DNA of 64,000 nucleotides from Pseudonocardia alaniniphila. Lineage in GTDB: Bacteria; Actinomycetota; Actinomycetes; Mycobacteriales; Pseudonocardiaceae. The position numbers and the translations under genes are program-made. Of the stretch, positions 50,972 to 61,169 are shown one piece after another. The stretch covers positions 124,001 to 188,000 of the forward strand of contig NZ_JAKXMK010000024.1 in NCBI RefSeq assembly GCF_022524485.1. The letters are read 5' to 3'. The notes under the pieces were generated by a model. That model worked only from the letters and a program-made list of their open reading frames with translations, made no database searches and was not told the DNA's origin. The stretch's first letter is position 1; every line of letters begins with the position of its first letter.

Positions 50972-51005
50972 CATCGGCCCGGCTCCCTCGGGAGCCGGGC
51001 CGATG
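50972..51005. terminator. Strong bidirectional terminator hairpin between doxX-like and dodecin genes
   Basis: CATCGGCCCGGCTCC and its complement form a 15-bp perfect stem with a CTCG tetraloop. It sits 17 bp after the plus-strand stop and 22 bp before the minus-strand dodecin stop. Confidence 0.8.
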
Positions 51006-51027
51006 TCATGTGCGGATCCGGCCGCGT

Positions 51028-51243
51028 CTAGTCGAGCTCCTCGAGGCGGAAGCCCACCTTCAGCGTCACCTGGAAGTGCTTGATCTGCCCGTCCTCGAGG
51101 TGACCCCGGATCTCGACGGTCTCGAACCAGTCGAGGTTGCGCAGGGTGCGCGCCGAGCGCTTGATGGCCGTGCGGATGGCGTCGTCGACGCTCTCCGTGG
51201 ACGTCCCGACGATCTCGGTGACGTGGTAGACGTTGTCACCCAC
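51028..51243 (-). CDS. Dodecin family flavin-binding protein
   Basis: A 71-residue protein matching dodecin along its length: VYHVTEIVGTSTESVDDAIRTA, then ARTLRNLDWFETVEIRGHL (the Trp stacks on flavin in characterised dodecins) and IKHFQVTLKVGFRLEE. Dodecins form hollow dodecamers that store or buffer riboflavin, FMN or FAD, and in some bacteria CoA. GGAGGAG precedes the start. It ends at the shared terminator with the DoxX gene. Confidence 0.9.
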   Translation of the reverse strand: MGDNVYHVTEIVGTSTESVDDAIRTAIKRSARTLRNLDWFETVEIRGHLEDGQIKHFQVTLKVGFRLEELD

Positions 51244-51413
51244 TGCTGAACTCCTCCCGTCGCTCCGCCTGCCACCAGCGGAAACCGTCCAATCGCAGGG
51301 ACCCGCGATCGTCGGGGGGCTGCCAGGGGTTCCCCCTTCACCCTCTTCCCGAAGGGCGCCGCCGACGAAACCTCTACCCCTGTCGGCCGAGCGCGCGGGG
51401 GCGACGCGGACGG

Positions 51414-52235
51414 TCAGCTGTCGAGGAAGGCGAGCAGATCCGCGTTGAACGCCTGCTCGTAGGCGCCGGTGAGGCCGTGCGGGGCGCCCGGGTAGACCTT
51501 GAGAGTGGCGTCCTTGATCAGCTTCGAGGACTTCTCCGCGGAGGCGACGATGGGCACGATCTGGTCGTCGTCCCCGTGGGCGACGAGCGTCGGGACGTCG
51601 ATGGCGCCGAGGTCGGCGGTGAAGTCGGTCTCCGAGAAGGCCTTGATGCAGTCCAGCGCGGCCTTGATCCCGACCTGCATGCTCAGCAGCCAGAACGCAT
51701 CGCGGGCGCCCTGCGAGACCGTCGAGCCGGGCCGGTTCACGCCGTAGAACGGCTCGGACAGGTCCTTGTAGAACTGCGACCGATCGGCTGCGACGCCGGC
51801 GCGGATGGCGTCGAAGGCCTCGATCGGGAGCCCCTCGGGGTTCTCGTCGGTCTTCAGCATGATCGGCGGCACCGCGCCGAGCAGCACGGCCTGCGCTACC
51901 CGGCTCGTGCCGTGCCGTCCGATGTAGCGGGTGACCTCGCCGCCGCCCGTGGAGTGGCCCACGAGCGTGGCGTCGTGCAGATCGAGGGCCTCGATGAGCT
52001 CGCCGAGGTCGTCGGCGTAGTGGTCCATGTCGTGGCCGTCCCAGGTCTGCGTCGAGCGCCCGTGGCCGCGCCGGTCATGGGCGATGGCGCGGTAGCCGGC
52101 GGATGCCACCAGGTTCAGCTGGTTGTCCCAGGCGTCGGAGTTGAGCGGCCAGCCGTGGCTGAAGACGATCGGCCGGCCAGAGCCCCAGTCCTTGTAGAAG
52201 ATGTCGAGCCCGGCCTTCGTGGTGAATACGCCCAT
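51414..52235 (-). CDS. Alpha/beta hydrolase, non-haem chloroperoxidase/esterase type
   Basis: A 273-residue enzyme from the ATG at 52235 (AAGGAG five bases upstream). It has the cofactor-free haloperoxidase pattern: IVFSHGWPLNSDAWDNQ, DRRGHGRSTQTWDGHDMDHYADDL, nucleophile Ser95 in GHSTGGGE, acid Asp in HGDDDQIVP and base His253 in GAPHGLTG. These enzymes hydrolyse esters and can make peracids; the physiological substrate is unknown. It is divergent from an AraC-type regulator 192 bp away. Confidence 0.87.
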   Translation of the reverse strand: MGVFTTKAGLDIFYKDWGSGRPIVFSHGWPLNSDAWDNQLNLVASAGYRAIAHDRRGHGRSTQTWDGHDMDHYADDLGELIEALDLHDATLVGHSTGGGEVTRYIGRHGTSRVAQAVLLGAVPPIMLKTDENPEGLPIEAFDAIRAGVAADRSQFYKDLSEPFYGVNRPGSTVSQGARDAFWLLSMQVGIKAALDCIKAFSETDFTADLGAIDVPTLVAHGDDDQIVPIVASAEKSSKLIKDATLKVYPGAPHGLTGAYEQAFNADLLAFLDS

Positions 52236-52318
52236 GATGTCTCCTTTGCTCAATGTCGTGACGAGTTCGGGGAATAGCCATGTCCGGAAATGCCCGGATC
52301 CGTGGCTCGTCTCGTCGG

Positions 52319-52346
52319 CCGGGGGAGAACGTAATCACGTCCCCGG
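52319..52346. promoter_or_regulatory. Imperfect dyad in the hydrolase/araC intergenic region
   Basis: CCGGGG at 52319-52324 pairs with CCCCGG at 52341-52346, and ACGT-4-ACGT lies inside at 52329-52340. The left half has four extra bases. A candidate binding site for the AraC-type protein encoded next to it; weak evidence. Confidence 0.25.
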
Positions 52347-52427
52347 TCGATCGATGTGCTGCGCGTGCACACTTCTGGGACGACAGCGAAGCGCCCGGTG
52401 CGGGCCCGAGCAGCGTGTGGTGAGCGG

Positions 52428-53414
52428 ATGACACTTCTCCTGGACACTGCGTCGGTACCGGTCCGGGAGCGTGCCGACGCTGCACGGCACACGATGAGCT
52501 CGGCGCTACTCCCTGCGCGGGTCGAGTTCGCCGGGCGGGGCGCGGACGTGAGCGTCCGCATCGAGGGCTGGCAGCTCGGGCCGGGCGCGCGGCTCGTGCG
52601 CGTGATGGCGTCCGGGCACCGGCTGACGCGCGTGTCCCGGCACGTCCGGATCAGCGCCCCGGAGCAGATCTCGCTGGCGGTCCAGCTGGGTGGCTGCAGC
52701 GCCACGCGGACCCTGGCCGACCAGCACGACACCAACGAACCCGGCGAGCTGCGGCTGGTGGACCTGACCTCTCCTTTCGACCACGTTGCGGAGGGAAGAG
52801 GGGTGGCCGCTGCCCTGTACATCGACAACGAGCGGATCGGCCTGTCCGCCGACGTCGTCCGGGACGCGGCGTCGCTCCTGACGAGGAGCCCGCTCTACGA
52901 CCTCGTCCGCCGGCACCTGCAGCAGGTTCGTGCCGTCGCCGGTCAGGTCGAGGGCTCCGAGGCGGGAGCGATGCTCGGTGCCGGGACGGTCGAGCTCGTC
53001 CGTGCCCTGATCGTGTCCGCCGCGGCCGAGCCGACCCCGCGCGCGGCGTCGACCGAGTCGCTGTATGCCCGGATCACCAGCTACATGTCCTCGTACCTGG
53101 GCGATACGGACCTCAGCCCGGCCCGCATCGCCGCCGAACACAACATCTCCGTGCGCTACCTGCACCTGCTGTTCGCCCAGCAGGGGCTGACGGTCCGCAC
53201 GTGGCTGGTCCGGGAGCGCCTCGAAGGAGCCCGCCGGACTCTGGCCACCCGCTCCGGCCACCGGGCGTCGATCGCGGCCGTCGGGCGGACGTGGGGATTC
53301 TCCGACGCCGGCCATTTCGCCCGGAGGTTCCGGGCCGCCTACGGCATGAGCCCGACCGAGTGGCGGCAGCTGCATCGCGGCGCTGCGGTGCTGGGCGAGG
53401 CGACCTCGGCGTGA
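52428..53414 (+). CDS. AraC-family transcriptional regulator
   Basis: A 328-residue regulator from the ATG at 52428. The first 200 residues fit the AraC_binding_2/NitR-like sensor domain (SVRIEGWQLGPGARLVRV..., SLAVQLGG). The C-terminal double HTH begins LYARITSYMSSYLGDTDLSP, followed by RIAAEHNISVRYLHLLF and the second HTH IAAVGRTWGFSDAGHFARRF with the closing PTEWRQL motif. Divergent from the chloroperoxidase-like hydrolase and convergent with a quinone reductase (4-bp gap), either of which it could control. Confidence 0.88.
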   Translation: MTLLLDTASVPVRERADAARHTMSSALLPARVEFAGRGADVSVRIEGWQLGPGARLVRVMASGHRLTRVSRHVRISAPEQISLAVQLGGCSATRTLADQHDTNEPGELRLVDLTSPFDHVAEGRGVAAALYIDNERIGLSADVVRDAASLLTRSPLYDLVRRHLQQVRAVAGQVEGSEAGAMLGAGTVELVRALIVSAAAEPTPRAASTESLYARITSYMSSYLGDTDLSPARIAAEHNISVRYLHLLFAQQGLTVRTWLVRERLEGARRTLATRSGHRASIAAVGRTWGFSDAGHFARRFRAAYGMSPTEWRQLHRGAAVLGEATSA

Positions 53415-53418
53415 CCGC

Positions 53419-54324
53419 TCAGCTCACGTCGAGCACGGCCTTGCCCGCGATCCGGCGGGCGAAGAGAGCCTCCGCTGCGCTCGCGACGTCCTTCCAGTCC
53501 CCGCGCCGCCCGATCTGCGGGTCGAGCCGGCCCTCGGCGAGCATCCCGACGAGCACGGCGAGGTCCCCGGCCAGCTGCCCGCCCATCATGAACGACTGCA
53601 CGCTGCGCAGCTCCCCGACGGTCGCATACGGCTCGAACACCGTGGGCTCACCGGACGTGGCACCGATGGACTGCACCGACCCGCCGACCGCGAGCAGGGC
53701 GAACGCATGGGCCAGCTGAGGGCCACCGACGTTGTCGAGCACACCGTGCAGCCCCGGCTCGACACCCTCCAGCCCGACCACGACCTCGGCCGCCCCCAAC
53801 TCGGCCAGGCCCTCACCGCGCGCCGCGCTGCCGACCGAGGCGATCACATGCGCCCCCGCGGCCGCTCCCAGCTGCACCGCGAACCGCCCCACCCCACCCG
53901 ACGCCCCGGTGACCAGCACCCGCTGCCCCGTCACGAAACCGAGCCTGCGCAACGCACGCAGCGCCGTCACCCCGGCAACCGGCAGCGCCGAGGCCGCCCC
54001 GAGATCCACCTCGTCGGGCACGACCGCCAGCTCGGCAACCGGGACCGCCCGCAGCTGCGCCCACGCACCCGACGGCCCGAACGTCACAACCCGGCTGCCC
54101 GCGGGCGGCCCGGAGCCGTCGGCCGCAGCGGTACGCACCACACCCGCGGCGTCCCACCCCGACACGTGACCCGCCTGTTGGTTGGCGACGCCACGCAGCT
54201 CGCCGTGGTTCAGCGAGATCGCGCGCACCTCGACGAGCACCTCGCCGGACGCGGGGACGGGATCTGCGGTCTCGCCCAGCCGCAGTCCGGCCGGGGCGTC
54301 GTGGTCCACCAACAGAGCGAGCAC
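53419..54324 (-). CDS. Zinc-free MDR quinone oxidoreductase
   Basis: A 301-residue medium-chain dehydrogenase/reductase from the GTG at 54324, six bases after AAGGAG. The N-terminal GroES-like domain has EVLVEVRAISLNHGELRG, lacking the catalytic-zinc cysteines. The cofactor domain starts QRVLVTGASGGVGRFAVQLG, the AxxGxxG motif of NADPH quinone reductases. Ends RRIAGKAVLDVS, the usual family ending. Reduces quinones or enones with NADPH; substrate unknown. It is divergent from the Baeyer-Villiger monooxygenase gene. Confidence 0.85.
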   Translation of the reverse strand: MLALLVDHDAPAGLRLGETADPVPASGEVLVEVRAISLNHGELRGVANQQAGHVSGWDAAGVVRTAAADGSGPPAGSRVVTFGPSGAWAQLRAVPVAELAVVPDEVDLGAASALPVAGVTALRALRRLGFVTGQRVLVTGASGGVGRFAVQLGAAAGAHVIASVGSAARGEGLAELGAAEVVVGLEGVEPGLHGVLDNVGGPQLAHAFALLAVGGSVQSIGATSGEPTVFEPYATVGELRSVQSFMMGGQLAGDLAVLVGMLAEGRLDPQIGRRGDWKDVASAAEALFARRIAGKAVLDVS

Positions 54325-54434
54325 GGTCAACTCCTTCCGTGGCGGTCCTGCGACCGCCTCCTCGGCCGCCAACCGCAGCGCCGCGAGGGTTGTTCCCCTA
54401 TCGGAAGCGATGGACGCACTCGCGGACGCTCACA

Positions 54435-54458
54435 TAGTGTGAATGCCGGTTCTAGAAC
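54435..54458 (+). promoter_or_regulatory. Candidate promoter and palindrome before the Baeyer-Villiger gene
   Basis: TAGTGT at 54435-54440 fits a -10 box, and GTTCTAGAAC at 54449-54458 is a perfect 10-bp palindrome just after the expected transcription start and 16 bp before the ATG. A repressor bound there would block initiation or elongation. Confidence 0.35.
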
Positions 54459-54473
54459 TAATCGGGGGGATCG

Positions 54474-56261
<1,788 letters not shown>

Positions 56262-56270
56262 CAGACACGT

Positions 56271-56795
56271 TCAGGGATCGGGGATGAACGTCGTGGACAG
56301 GATGCGCCGCGTCCTGCCCGGCGCATCCCGGTGTTCCACGAACGGCTCGAACGCCTCGGTCAGGCGCGCCTGAAACTGTTCGAACTCCTCGTCGGACAGC
56401 CAGAGCGCGGCCTGCCGGAAGCCGACCCCGTCCCGGACCGGGTCCGGATCGCCACGGTCGAGGTAGCGGTCGAAGTCCGCGGCCAGCCCGGCGATGAAGA
56501 CGGTGAACATCGTTCGTAGCCGGTCGCGGTCGAGGGTGGCGTTGTCGGAGTCCGCCGCGGCGGTGTTGAGCTCGTAGGTCCGTTCGACCGCGCCCCGGAC
56601 CCGGCGTTCCTCCACCACGAGCAGCACGCCGGCCTTCACCAACACGCCGACGTGGCGATACAGCGTGGTCGTGGGGACCTCGGGCAACAGCTCGGCGAGC
56701 TGCCCGGTCGTCAGCGACCGCCCGATCAGGGCCTGGACCACGCGCCACCGCACCGGCTGGTGCAGCAGGTCAGCGAGGGACGTCTCGTGGGACAA
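56271..56795 (-). CDS. ArsR-like helix-turn-helix regulator
   Basis: A 174-residue protein with an N-terminal winged helix: LLHQPVRWRVVQALIGRSLT, GQLAELLPEVPTTTLYRHVGVL and the wing VVEERRVRGAVERTYELN. The C-terminal 90 residues are helical and acidic (LTEAFEPFVEHRDAPG) and resemble YlaC/HTH_20-type regulators. Divergent from a small hypothetical gene and the PAF-acetylhydrolase-like gene 67 bp away, and convergent with the monooxygenase. Effector unknown. Confidence 0.78.
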   Translation of the reverse strand: MSHETSLADLLHQPVRWRVVQALIGRSLTTGQLAELLPEVPTTTLYRHVGVLVKAGVLLVVEERRVRGAVERTYELNTAAADSDNATLDRDRLRTMFTVFIAGLAADFDRYLDRGDPDPVRDGVGFRQAALWLSDEEFEQFQARLTEAFEPFVEHRDAPGRTRRILSTTFIPDP

Positions 56796-56862
56796 CCTCG
56801 ACCACCGTTTCCAAATCTGGTATCAATGCTGTTAGTGGGAACAGTCTAGAAGGGGGGACGGG

Positions 56863-57234
56863 ATGGCAACGGTCCATGTCGACGAGCACGCGGTGACGGT
56901 CACGCTCTCGGCGGTCGAGAAGCTGTTCTGCGGGGGGCGGACCCGGCTCGTGGTGCCGCTGGGCGAGGTACGCAGAGCGGAACGGGTGGAGCTGCCCACC
57001 CGTGCGGCAGCCACGGGCGTGGCACGGTCGGGCCTGGTGGTGAGCGGGATCCTCAAGTTGGGTCGCTGGGGCATCGGAACTGCGACCAGCCGGTTCGTGA
57101 GCGTCCGCCGTCGGGTGCCTGCACTGCGCCTCGTCGTGGATGACAAGTTCCGGGAGCAGCTGGGCTATCACGAGATCCTGATCAGCACGCGGGACGTCGA
57201 CCAGCTCGTCGAGTCCCTTGCAGCGCTGCGATGA
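56863..57234 (+). CDS. Hypothetical protein, possible bacterial PH-like fold
   Basis: A 123-residue protein rich in beta strands: VHVDEHAVTVTLSAVEKLF, then TRLVVPLGEVRRAERVELP, and a final ALRLVVDDKF...EILISTRDVDQLVESLAAL. This alternation of strands with a closing helix resembles bacterial PH-like domains but I cannot name a family. GGGGGG precedes the start. The stop overlaps the next gene by ATGA, so the two are translated together. Function unknown. Confidence 0.6.
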   Translation: MATVHVDEHAVTVTLSAVEKLFCGGRTRLVVPLGEVRRAERVELPTRAAATGVARSGLVVSGILKLGRWGIGTATSRFVSVRRRVPALRLVVDDKFREQLGYHEILISTRDVDQLVESLAALR

Positions 57235-58403
57235 CGGGCGCCCGGTACGCGAGACCGGCACGGCGGGTGGTGTATCGAGTGGGACTCGCCGCGGCGGCGA
57301 TCATCGCGTTGCTGCTCGGGTACGTGGTCGTCGTGGGAGTCCTGCGGTCACGCCCCCTGACCCTGCCGGCTCCGAGCGGCCCCTTCCCCGTGGGCCGGTC
57401 GATCGTCACCGTCCCCGCAGGCAGCACCACCCCCGACGAGCCGCGCCGGGCCGCGTGGGTGTGGTACCCCGCCCAACCCGGCTCCGCCGACGATGCACCT
57501 CGCGTCGACTACGTTCCCGACGGCTGGTCGGGACCGGGCACGTTGCCGCCGACGGTCGGTGTGGGATGGCTGCTGCAGGACGTCGGCGCCGTCACCGCAT
57601 GGGCGCGCCGCGACGCCACTCCCGCGCCCGGCCCGGCGCCCGTGGTCGTCCTCGCTCCCGGGTTCGAGACCGCACCATGGATGTACACCACTCTCGGCGA
57701 GGAACTCGCCAGCCGCGGACGCGTCGTCGCGCTGCTGGTCCCGCCGACGACTCCCGCACGTGTCGTCGACGGCATGCCGCGCACCTCCCCGACGGCGCCC
57801 GCACCGCCCACGGGCGCCGAGGTCGACTCGCTGATCCACCGGCAATCCGTGGACATGACCGCCCTGCTCAACGCGTTCACCTCGGCCGACCCGCCCGTAC
57901 CTGTCACCGTCGACGCCCGGCGCACCGTCTTCGCCGGACACTCCCTCGGCGGTGGCGCCGCCGTGCGTGCCTGCGAACTCGAACCGCGCTGCGTCGGATC
58001 GATCAACATGGACGGCCCGCAACCGGATCGGGCACCGGCCAAGCCGGAGCTGCTGCTCGGCTCCGACCGCAGCTGCGCAGCCGTCACCCCCTGCGCCGAG
58101 GACGGCGCGCCGCGCGCCTACACCGACTGGCTGGTCCAACGGCGCGCCGGCTCACCACCGACGTCCACGGCCACCATCACCGGCGCCGGGCACAACTCCT
58201 TCGGCGACCCCGTCCACTACTTCGTCGCCCCACCCGTCGGCGCCGCGGCCGGCGTCGGCGACATCCCTGCTCACCGCATGCACGCCGTCCTGACCAGGAC
58301 GCTCGACACGACCATCGACGAGTTGCTCCATCACGGACATATAGGACACGTGGAACCGGGCGTCGCCGCCGGCCTGCCGGAACTCGTCCGCCTGCCGGAT
58401 TGA
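57231..58403 (+). CDS. Membrane-anchored lipase/PAF-acetylhydrolase-like hydrolase
   Basis: A 390-residue alpha/beta hydrolase with an N-terminal anchor (residues 17-38, LAAAAIIALLLGYVVVVGVL) and a probable extracytoplasmic catalytic domain. RRAAWVWYPAQPG and VVVLAPGFETAPWMYTTLGEELASRG match the platelet-activating-factor acetylhydrolase/lipase family, with nucleophile Ser238 in GHSLGGGAA and a base in GAGHNSFGD. Cys pairs (ELEPRCVG, SCAAVTPC) fit an exported protein. The substrate may be a short-chain ester or lipid. Coupled to the preceding hypothetical gene. Confidence 0.8.
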   Translation: MTGARYARPARRVVYRVGLAAAAIIALLLGYVVVVGVLRSRPLTLPAPSGPFPVGRSIVTVPAGSTTPDEPRRAAWVWYPAQPGSADDAPRVDYVPDGWSGPGTLPPTVGVGWLLQDVGAVTAWARRDATPAPGPAPVVVLAPGFETAPWMYTTLGEELASRGRVVALLVPPTTPARVVDGMPRTSPTAPAPPTGAEVDSLIHRQSVDMTALLNAFTSADPPVPVTVDARRTVFAGHSLGGGAAVRACELEPRCVGSINMDGPQPDRAPAKPELLLGSDRSCAAVTPCAEDGAPRAYTDWLVQRRAGSPPTSTATITGAGHNSFGDPVHYFVAPPVGAAAGVGDIPAHRMHAVLTRTLDTTIDELLHHGHIGHVEPGVAAGLPELVRLPD

Positions 58404-58456
58404 GAACCGGTAACCCGCACTGACGCTCGCAGCGCTGCTGGTGACAGGGTGGGTGA

Positions 58457-59707
58457 ATGACCGAGCGGACCGCTGCGGCTCGACCCCGGGTCGGGGAGTT
58501 GCTGCGGAGTCTGGACGAAGCCCCGCCCACGGAGCTGGTGGACGTCTGCTCGACATGGCTGACCAGGCACCTGGCGGCCCGGGCGTGCGTCCTGTTGCTG
58601 GCCGACTACGCCGAGGCCACCCTGGAGCCGGTCGCCAACGGGCCCGTCGCCGCGGCCGTCCGTCCGCAGGATCTGATCGACAGTGCCGCGGGGGAGGCCT
58701 ACCGCGAACAGCGCCAGGTCACGGCCGTCGTGGATCATCCCGCCCAGGCAGCTGCGGCAGGGGCCGTGGCGGGCGGTGAGGGGAAACCCGCGCTGGTCGT
58801 CTACCTCCCGGTGTCGGTGCGTGCCGAGCGGCTCGGGGTCCTCGCGGTCACGTTTCCCGGCGACCGCCTGGATCCGGACGTGGCCCCGGTGCTCGAGGAC
58901 GTGACGCGGGTGCTGGGGCACGTGCTGACCGGCGCACGCCGCTACACCGACCGGTTCGAGATGCTGCGGCGCCGCCGGGAGCTGGGACTGGCAGCGGAGA
59001 TCCAGTGGGAGCTGCTGCCCAGCCTCGCGTTCGAGCTTCCCGCCTTCTCCATCGCGGGCACGGTGGAGCCGGCGTACGAGATCGGCGGCGACAACTTCGA
59101 CTACGCGATCAGCGCCCACCGATTGACGGTGGGCGTGAGCGACGCCGCCGGCCACGGACTGCGCGCCGCCCTGCTGGCCAGCCTGTCGTGCACCGCGATG
59201 CGCAACGCCCGCCGCGCACGGTCCACGATCGTGGAGCAGGCCGAGTCGGCCAACCAGCATCTGGTGGACCAGTTCCCCGGCGCCGACTTCGTCACCGGGC
59301 TCCTCCTCGACCTCGACGTGGACGTCGGGGTCGGGACGATCATCAACGCGGGCCACCCACCGCCGTTGCTACTGCGAGACGGGGCGGTCAGCGAGCTGGT
59401 TCTTCCCGCCGCGCTACCGCTGGGGCTGGTCGTGCCGGCTCACTACCCGGTGCACCCGATCCGGCTGCAGCCCGGTGACCGGCTGCTGCTGTTCACCGAC
59501 GGCATCACGGAGGCACATCAGCGTGGTGAGCCGGAGTTCGGTTACCGCCGCCTGGCCGCCCTGCTCGCCGAGCGCCGGGACCTTCCGCCCGCCGAACTCG
59601 TCCGGCACATCACCCGTGCCGTCACCGAGTCCTGCCACGGCAAGCTGAACGACGACGCCACCGCGGTCTGCCTCGACTGGCACCCGCCCCGAAACGGACT
59701 GCTCTAG
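58457..59707 (+). CDS. GAF-PP2C (SpoIIE-type) serine phosphatase
   Basis: A 416-residue regulatory phosphatase. About 25-160 is a GAF-like sensor domain (LVDVCSTWLTRHLAARACVLLL, LVVYLPVSVRAERLGVLAV), followed by a helical linker and a PP2C/SpoIIE domain from 195. Metal-binding acids are Asp212 in GGDNFDY, Asp229 in SDAAGHG and Asp399-Asp400 in NDDATAV. Such phosphatases act on anti-anti-sigma factors in partner-switching pathways; no STAS or RsbW-type gene is in the window. It is convergent with DUF3040 with a 4-bp overlap. Confidence 0.87.
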   Translation: MTERTAAARPRVGELLRSLDEAPPTELVDVCSTWLTRHLAARACVLLLADYAEATLEPVANGPVAAAVRPQDLIDSAAGEAYREQRQVTAVVDHPAQAAAAGAVAGGEGKPALVVYLPVSVRAERLGVLAVTFPGDRLDPDVAPVLEDVTRVLGHVLTGARRYTDRFEMLRRRRELGLAAEIQWELLPSLAFELPAFSIAGTVEPAYEIGGDNFDYAISAHRLTVGVSDAAGHGLRAALLASLSCTAMRNARRARSTIVEQAESANQHLVDQFPGADFVTGLLLDLDVDVGVGTIINAGHPPPLLLRDGAVSELVLPAALPLGLVVPAHYPVHPIRLQPGDRLLLFTDGITEAHQRGEPEFGYRRLAALLAERRDLPPAELVRHITRAVTESCHGKLNDDATAVCLDWHPPRNGLL

Positions 59708-59982
59708 TTTCCGCGCCGCTTCTTCCGGGTGGAGTGGCTCCACATCGCCCAGACCACAGCCGTCGCAACGATCCACAGCACGGCACCACCCACCGACCCG
59801 GCCGCGAGCATCAGACCGACGAGCAGCAGCGCGATCACGATCGCGACGATGGTGCCGAACCGGATGGTGCGCCCGCGGAGATGCGACTGGCGAGCCTGGA
59901 ACTCGCTGACGAACTCGGGGTCATCGGCGAGGAGCCGGCGCTCGACCTCCCGCAGCGTCTCCCGCTCGTGGTCTTCCAGCAT
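59704..59982 (-). CDS. DUF3040 small membrane protein
   Basis: A 92-residue protein of the actinobacterial DUF3040 type: a charged start, MLEDHERETLREVERRLLADDPEFV, then two hydrophobic helices (FGTIVAIVIALLLVGLMLAAG and GAVLWIVATAVVWAMW) and a basic end. The first helix motif LxxHErxxLxxIExxL is the family signature. Function unknown; often near cell-division genes elsewhere, not here. It is divergent from the MarR gene. Confidence 0.85.
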   Translation of the reverse strand: MLEDHERETLREVERRLLADDPEFVSEFQARQSHLRGRTIRFGTIVAIVIALLLVGLMLAAGSVGGAVLWIVATAVVWAMWSHSTRKKRRGN

Positions 59983-60043
59983 GGCCCACCTCCTCGAGGC
60001 GGCTCCCTGACCGGCGCTTCCTGGCCGCCGACGACGACAGTAT

Positions 60044-60062
60044 TATCGTAACACGATATAGT
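60044..60062 (+). promoter_or_regulatory. MarR autoregulatory operator and promoter
   Basis: TATCGT at 60044-60049 and ACGATA at 60053-60058 form a perfect inverted repeat with a 3-bp spacer. It overlaps the -10 box TATAGT at 60057-60062. Six or seven bases further is the ATG at 60069, so the mRNA is probably leaderless and the dimer would cover the promoter. Confidence 0.55.
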
Positions 60063-60068
60063 TGATCG

Positions 60069-60578
60069 ATGGCTGACCATGAAAGCGGAGGAGCGCGGCG
60101 CCCTGACGCCGCGCCCGCGGACGACGAGTCAGCCGGCCAGGTCCCCCTGACGAAGCAGGACTTCGAGGCGCTGGCGCGGTTCCGTTTCGGGATCCGCCGC
60201 TACCTGCGCTTCAGCGAGGAAGTGGTGCGTGACCACGGCCTCACCCCGCAGCAGTACCAGTTGCTGCTGACGCTGAAGGGCTTCCCCGGGCGCGAATGGG
60301 CGACGGTGCGGGAGCTCGCCGACCGGTTCCAACTGCGCCACCACAGCGTGGTCGAGCTGGTCAACCGCGCCCAGGGCGACGGCCTCGTGGAGCGGGAGGC
60401 GCATCCTGCCGACGGGCGGGCGGTTCGCGTCGTGCTCACCCCGATCGGCCAGCAGATCCTCGCCCGGCTCAGCACCCTGCACCGCGACGAGCTCCGCCGG
60501 ATGGAGGGCGCACTCGTTCTGCCGGCGTGGCACGACGGACCGGACGCCACCGCGGCGGGCCCACCGGCCCAGGGGTGA
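60069..60578 (+). CDS. MarR-family transcriptional regulator
   Basis: A 169-residue winged-helix regulator. LTPQQYQLLLTLKGFPG, VRELADRFQLRHHSVVELVNRAQGDGLV (in two HTH helices) and the wing HPADGRAVRVVLT identify MarR. The first 30 residues are a disordered acidic/Pro-rich tail. A TATCGT-3-ACGATA operator overlaps its own promoter. No enzyme gene is immediately downstream; targets elsewhere or DUF3040 (divergent) are possible. Confidence 0.87.
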   Translation: MADHESGGARRPDAAPADDESAGQVPLTKQDFEALARFRFGIRRYLRFSEEVVRDHGLTPQQYQLLLTLKGFPGREWATVRELADRFQLRHHSVVELVNRAQGDGLVEREAHPADGRAVRVVLTPIGQQILARLSTLHRDELRRMEGALVLPAWHDGPDATAAGPPAQG

Positions 60579-60639
60579 CGCGGCCGGCCGTGCATCCCCT
60601 GGCAGCCCCGGCGCGCCGCGCTGCCTGATCCCGGTTCCC

Positions 60640-60835
60640 CGTACGAACGGCTCTCGTCCGGTAGGTCTGGGCGGCCCGCTCGTACTGGTGGGGCACCGTC
60701 CAAGATCGCCGCGAGATCCGGTTCTGCGCCCTCGCAAGGTCGGAAACCCAGATCTCGGAACAGTCAACGCGCCCGTTCGAGCGATCGGCACTCTCGTCCA
60801 CTATGTCGGATCGATCGGGTCGCTCGTGCGGGTGC
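60640..60835. repeat. Repeat region C: two B-orientation hairpin modules around a different core
   Basis: Between convergent genes. One module (about 60642-60683) reads AACGGCTCTCGTCCGGTAGG then GGGCGGCCCGCTCGT, matching the linkers of array B. A second (about 60777-60830) reads GAGCGATCGGCACTCTCGTC. Between them a roughly 59-bp segment (60700-60758) begins CCAAGATC and ends GATCTCGG, a near-inverted pair but not TGATCA, so the core differs. No gene seen. Confidence 0.6.
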
Positions 60836-60836
60836 C

Positions 60837-61169
60837 CTACGCGTCGTCGAGCCAGCTGTAGGCGGTCTGGCGCGAGATCCCGAGGGCGCGGGCCATCGCG
60901 AGCACCTCCAAGCCCTGCTGCTTGCCTGCGGCGAGCAACTCCCGCTGCCGAGCTCGCAGCTCCTCGATCTGCTCGGCGACCTCGCGCATCTCCGCCAGCA
61001 CGGCCTCGGCCTCGGGCCCCGCTCCCGCCCGGGATCGCCCGGCCCCGGGGCGGGGGAACTGCCGGACCTCGTCGGCGTCCCAGCGCCGCCTGCCCCGCTC
61101 GTCGTTGCCCGGGAGCGGCTGCGGCGCCTGCCCGCGCGAGACGTAACCCGCCCAGGTCGTGGTCTTCAC
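60837..61169 (-). CDS. Helix-turn-helix DNA-binding protein, start uncertain
   Basis: At least 110 residues from the GTG at 61169. The C-terminus VLAMARALGISRQTAYSWLDD is a clear HTH with coiled-coil before it (EMREVAEQIEELRARQRELL). The N-terminal WAGYVSRGQAPQPLP is the second half of another small HTH whose first half, SDECAQAWGV, lies in the same open frame upstream (to about 61217). AAGGAG at 61229-61234 fits a start at GTC or ATC there, but no ATG/GTG/TTG is present. Such two-HTH proteins are common near actinobacterial mobile or regulatory loci; target unknown. Confidence 0.65.
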   Translation of the reverse strand: MKTTTWAGYVSRGQAPQPLPGNDERGRRRWDADEVRQFPRPGAGRSRAGAGPEAEAVLAEMREVAEQIEELRARQRELLAAGKQQGLEVLAMARALGISRQTAYSWLDDA

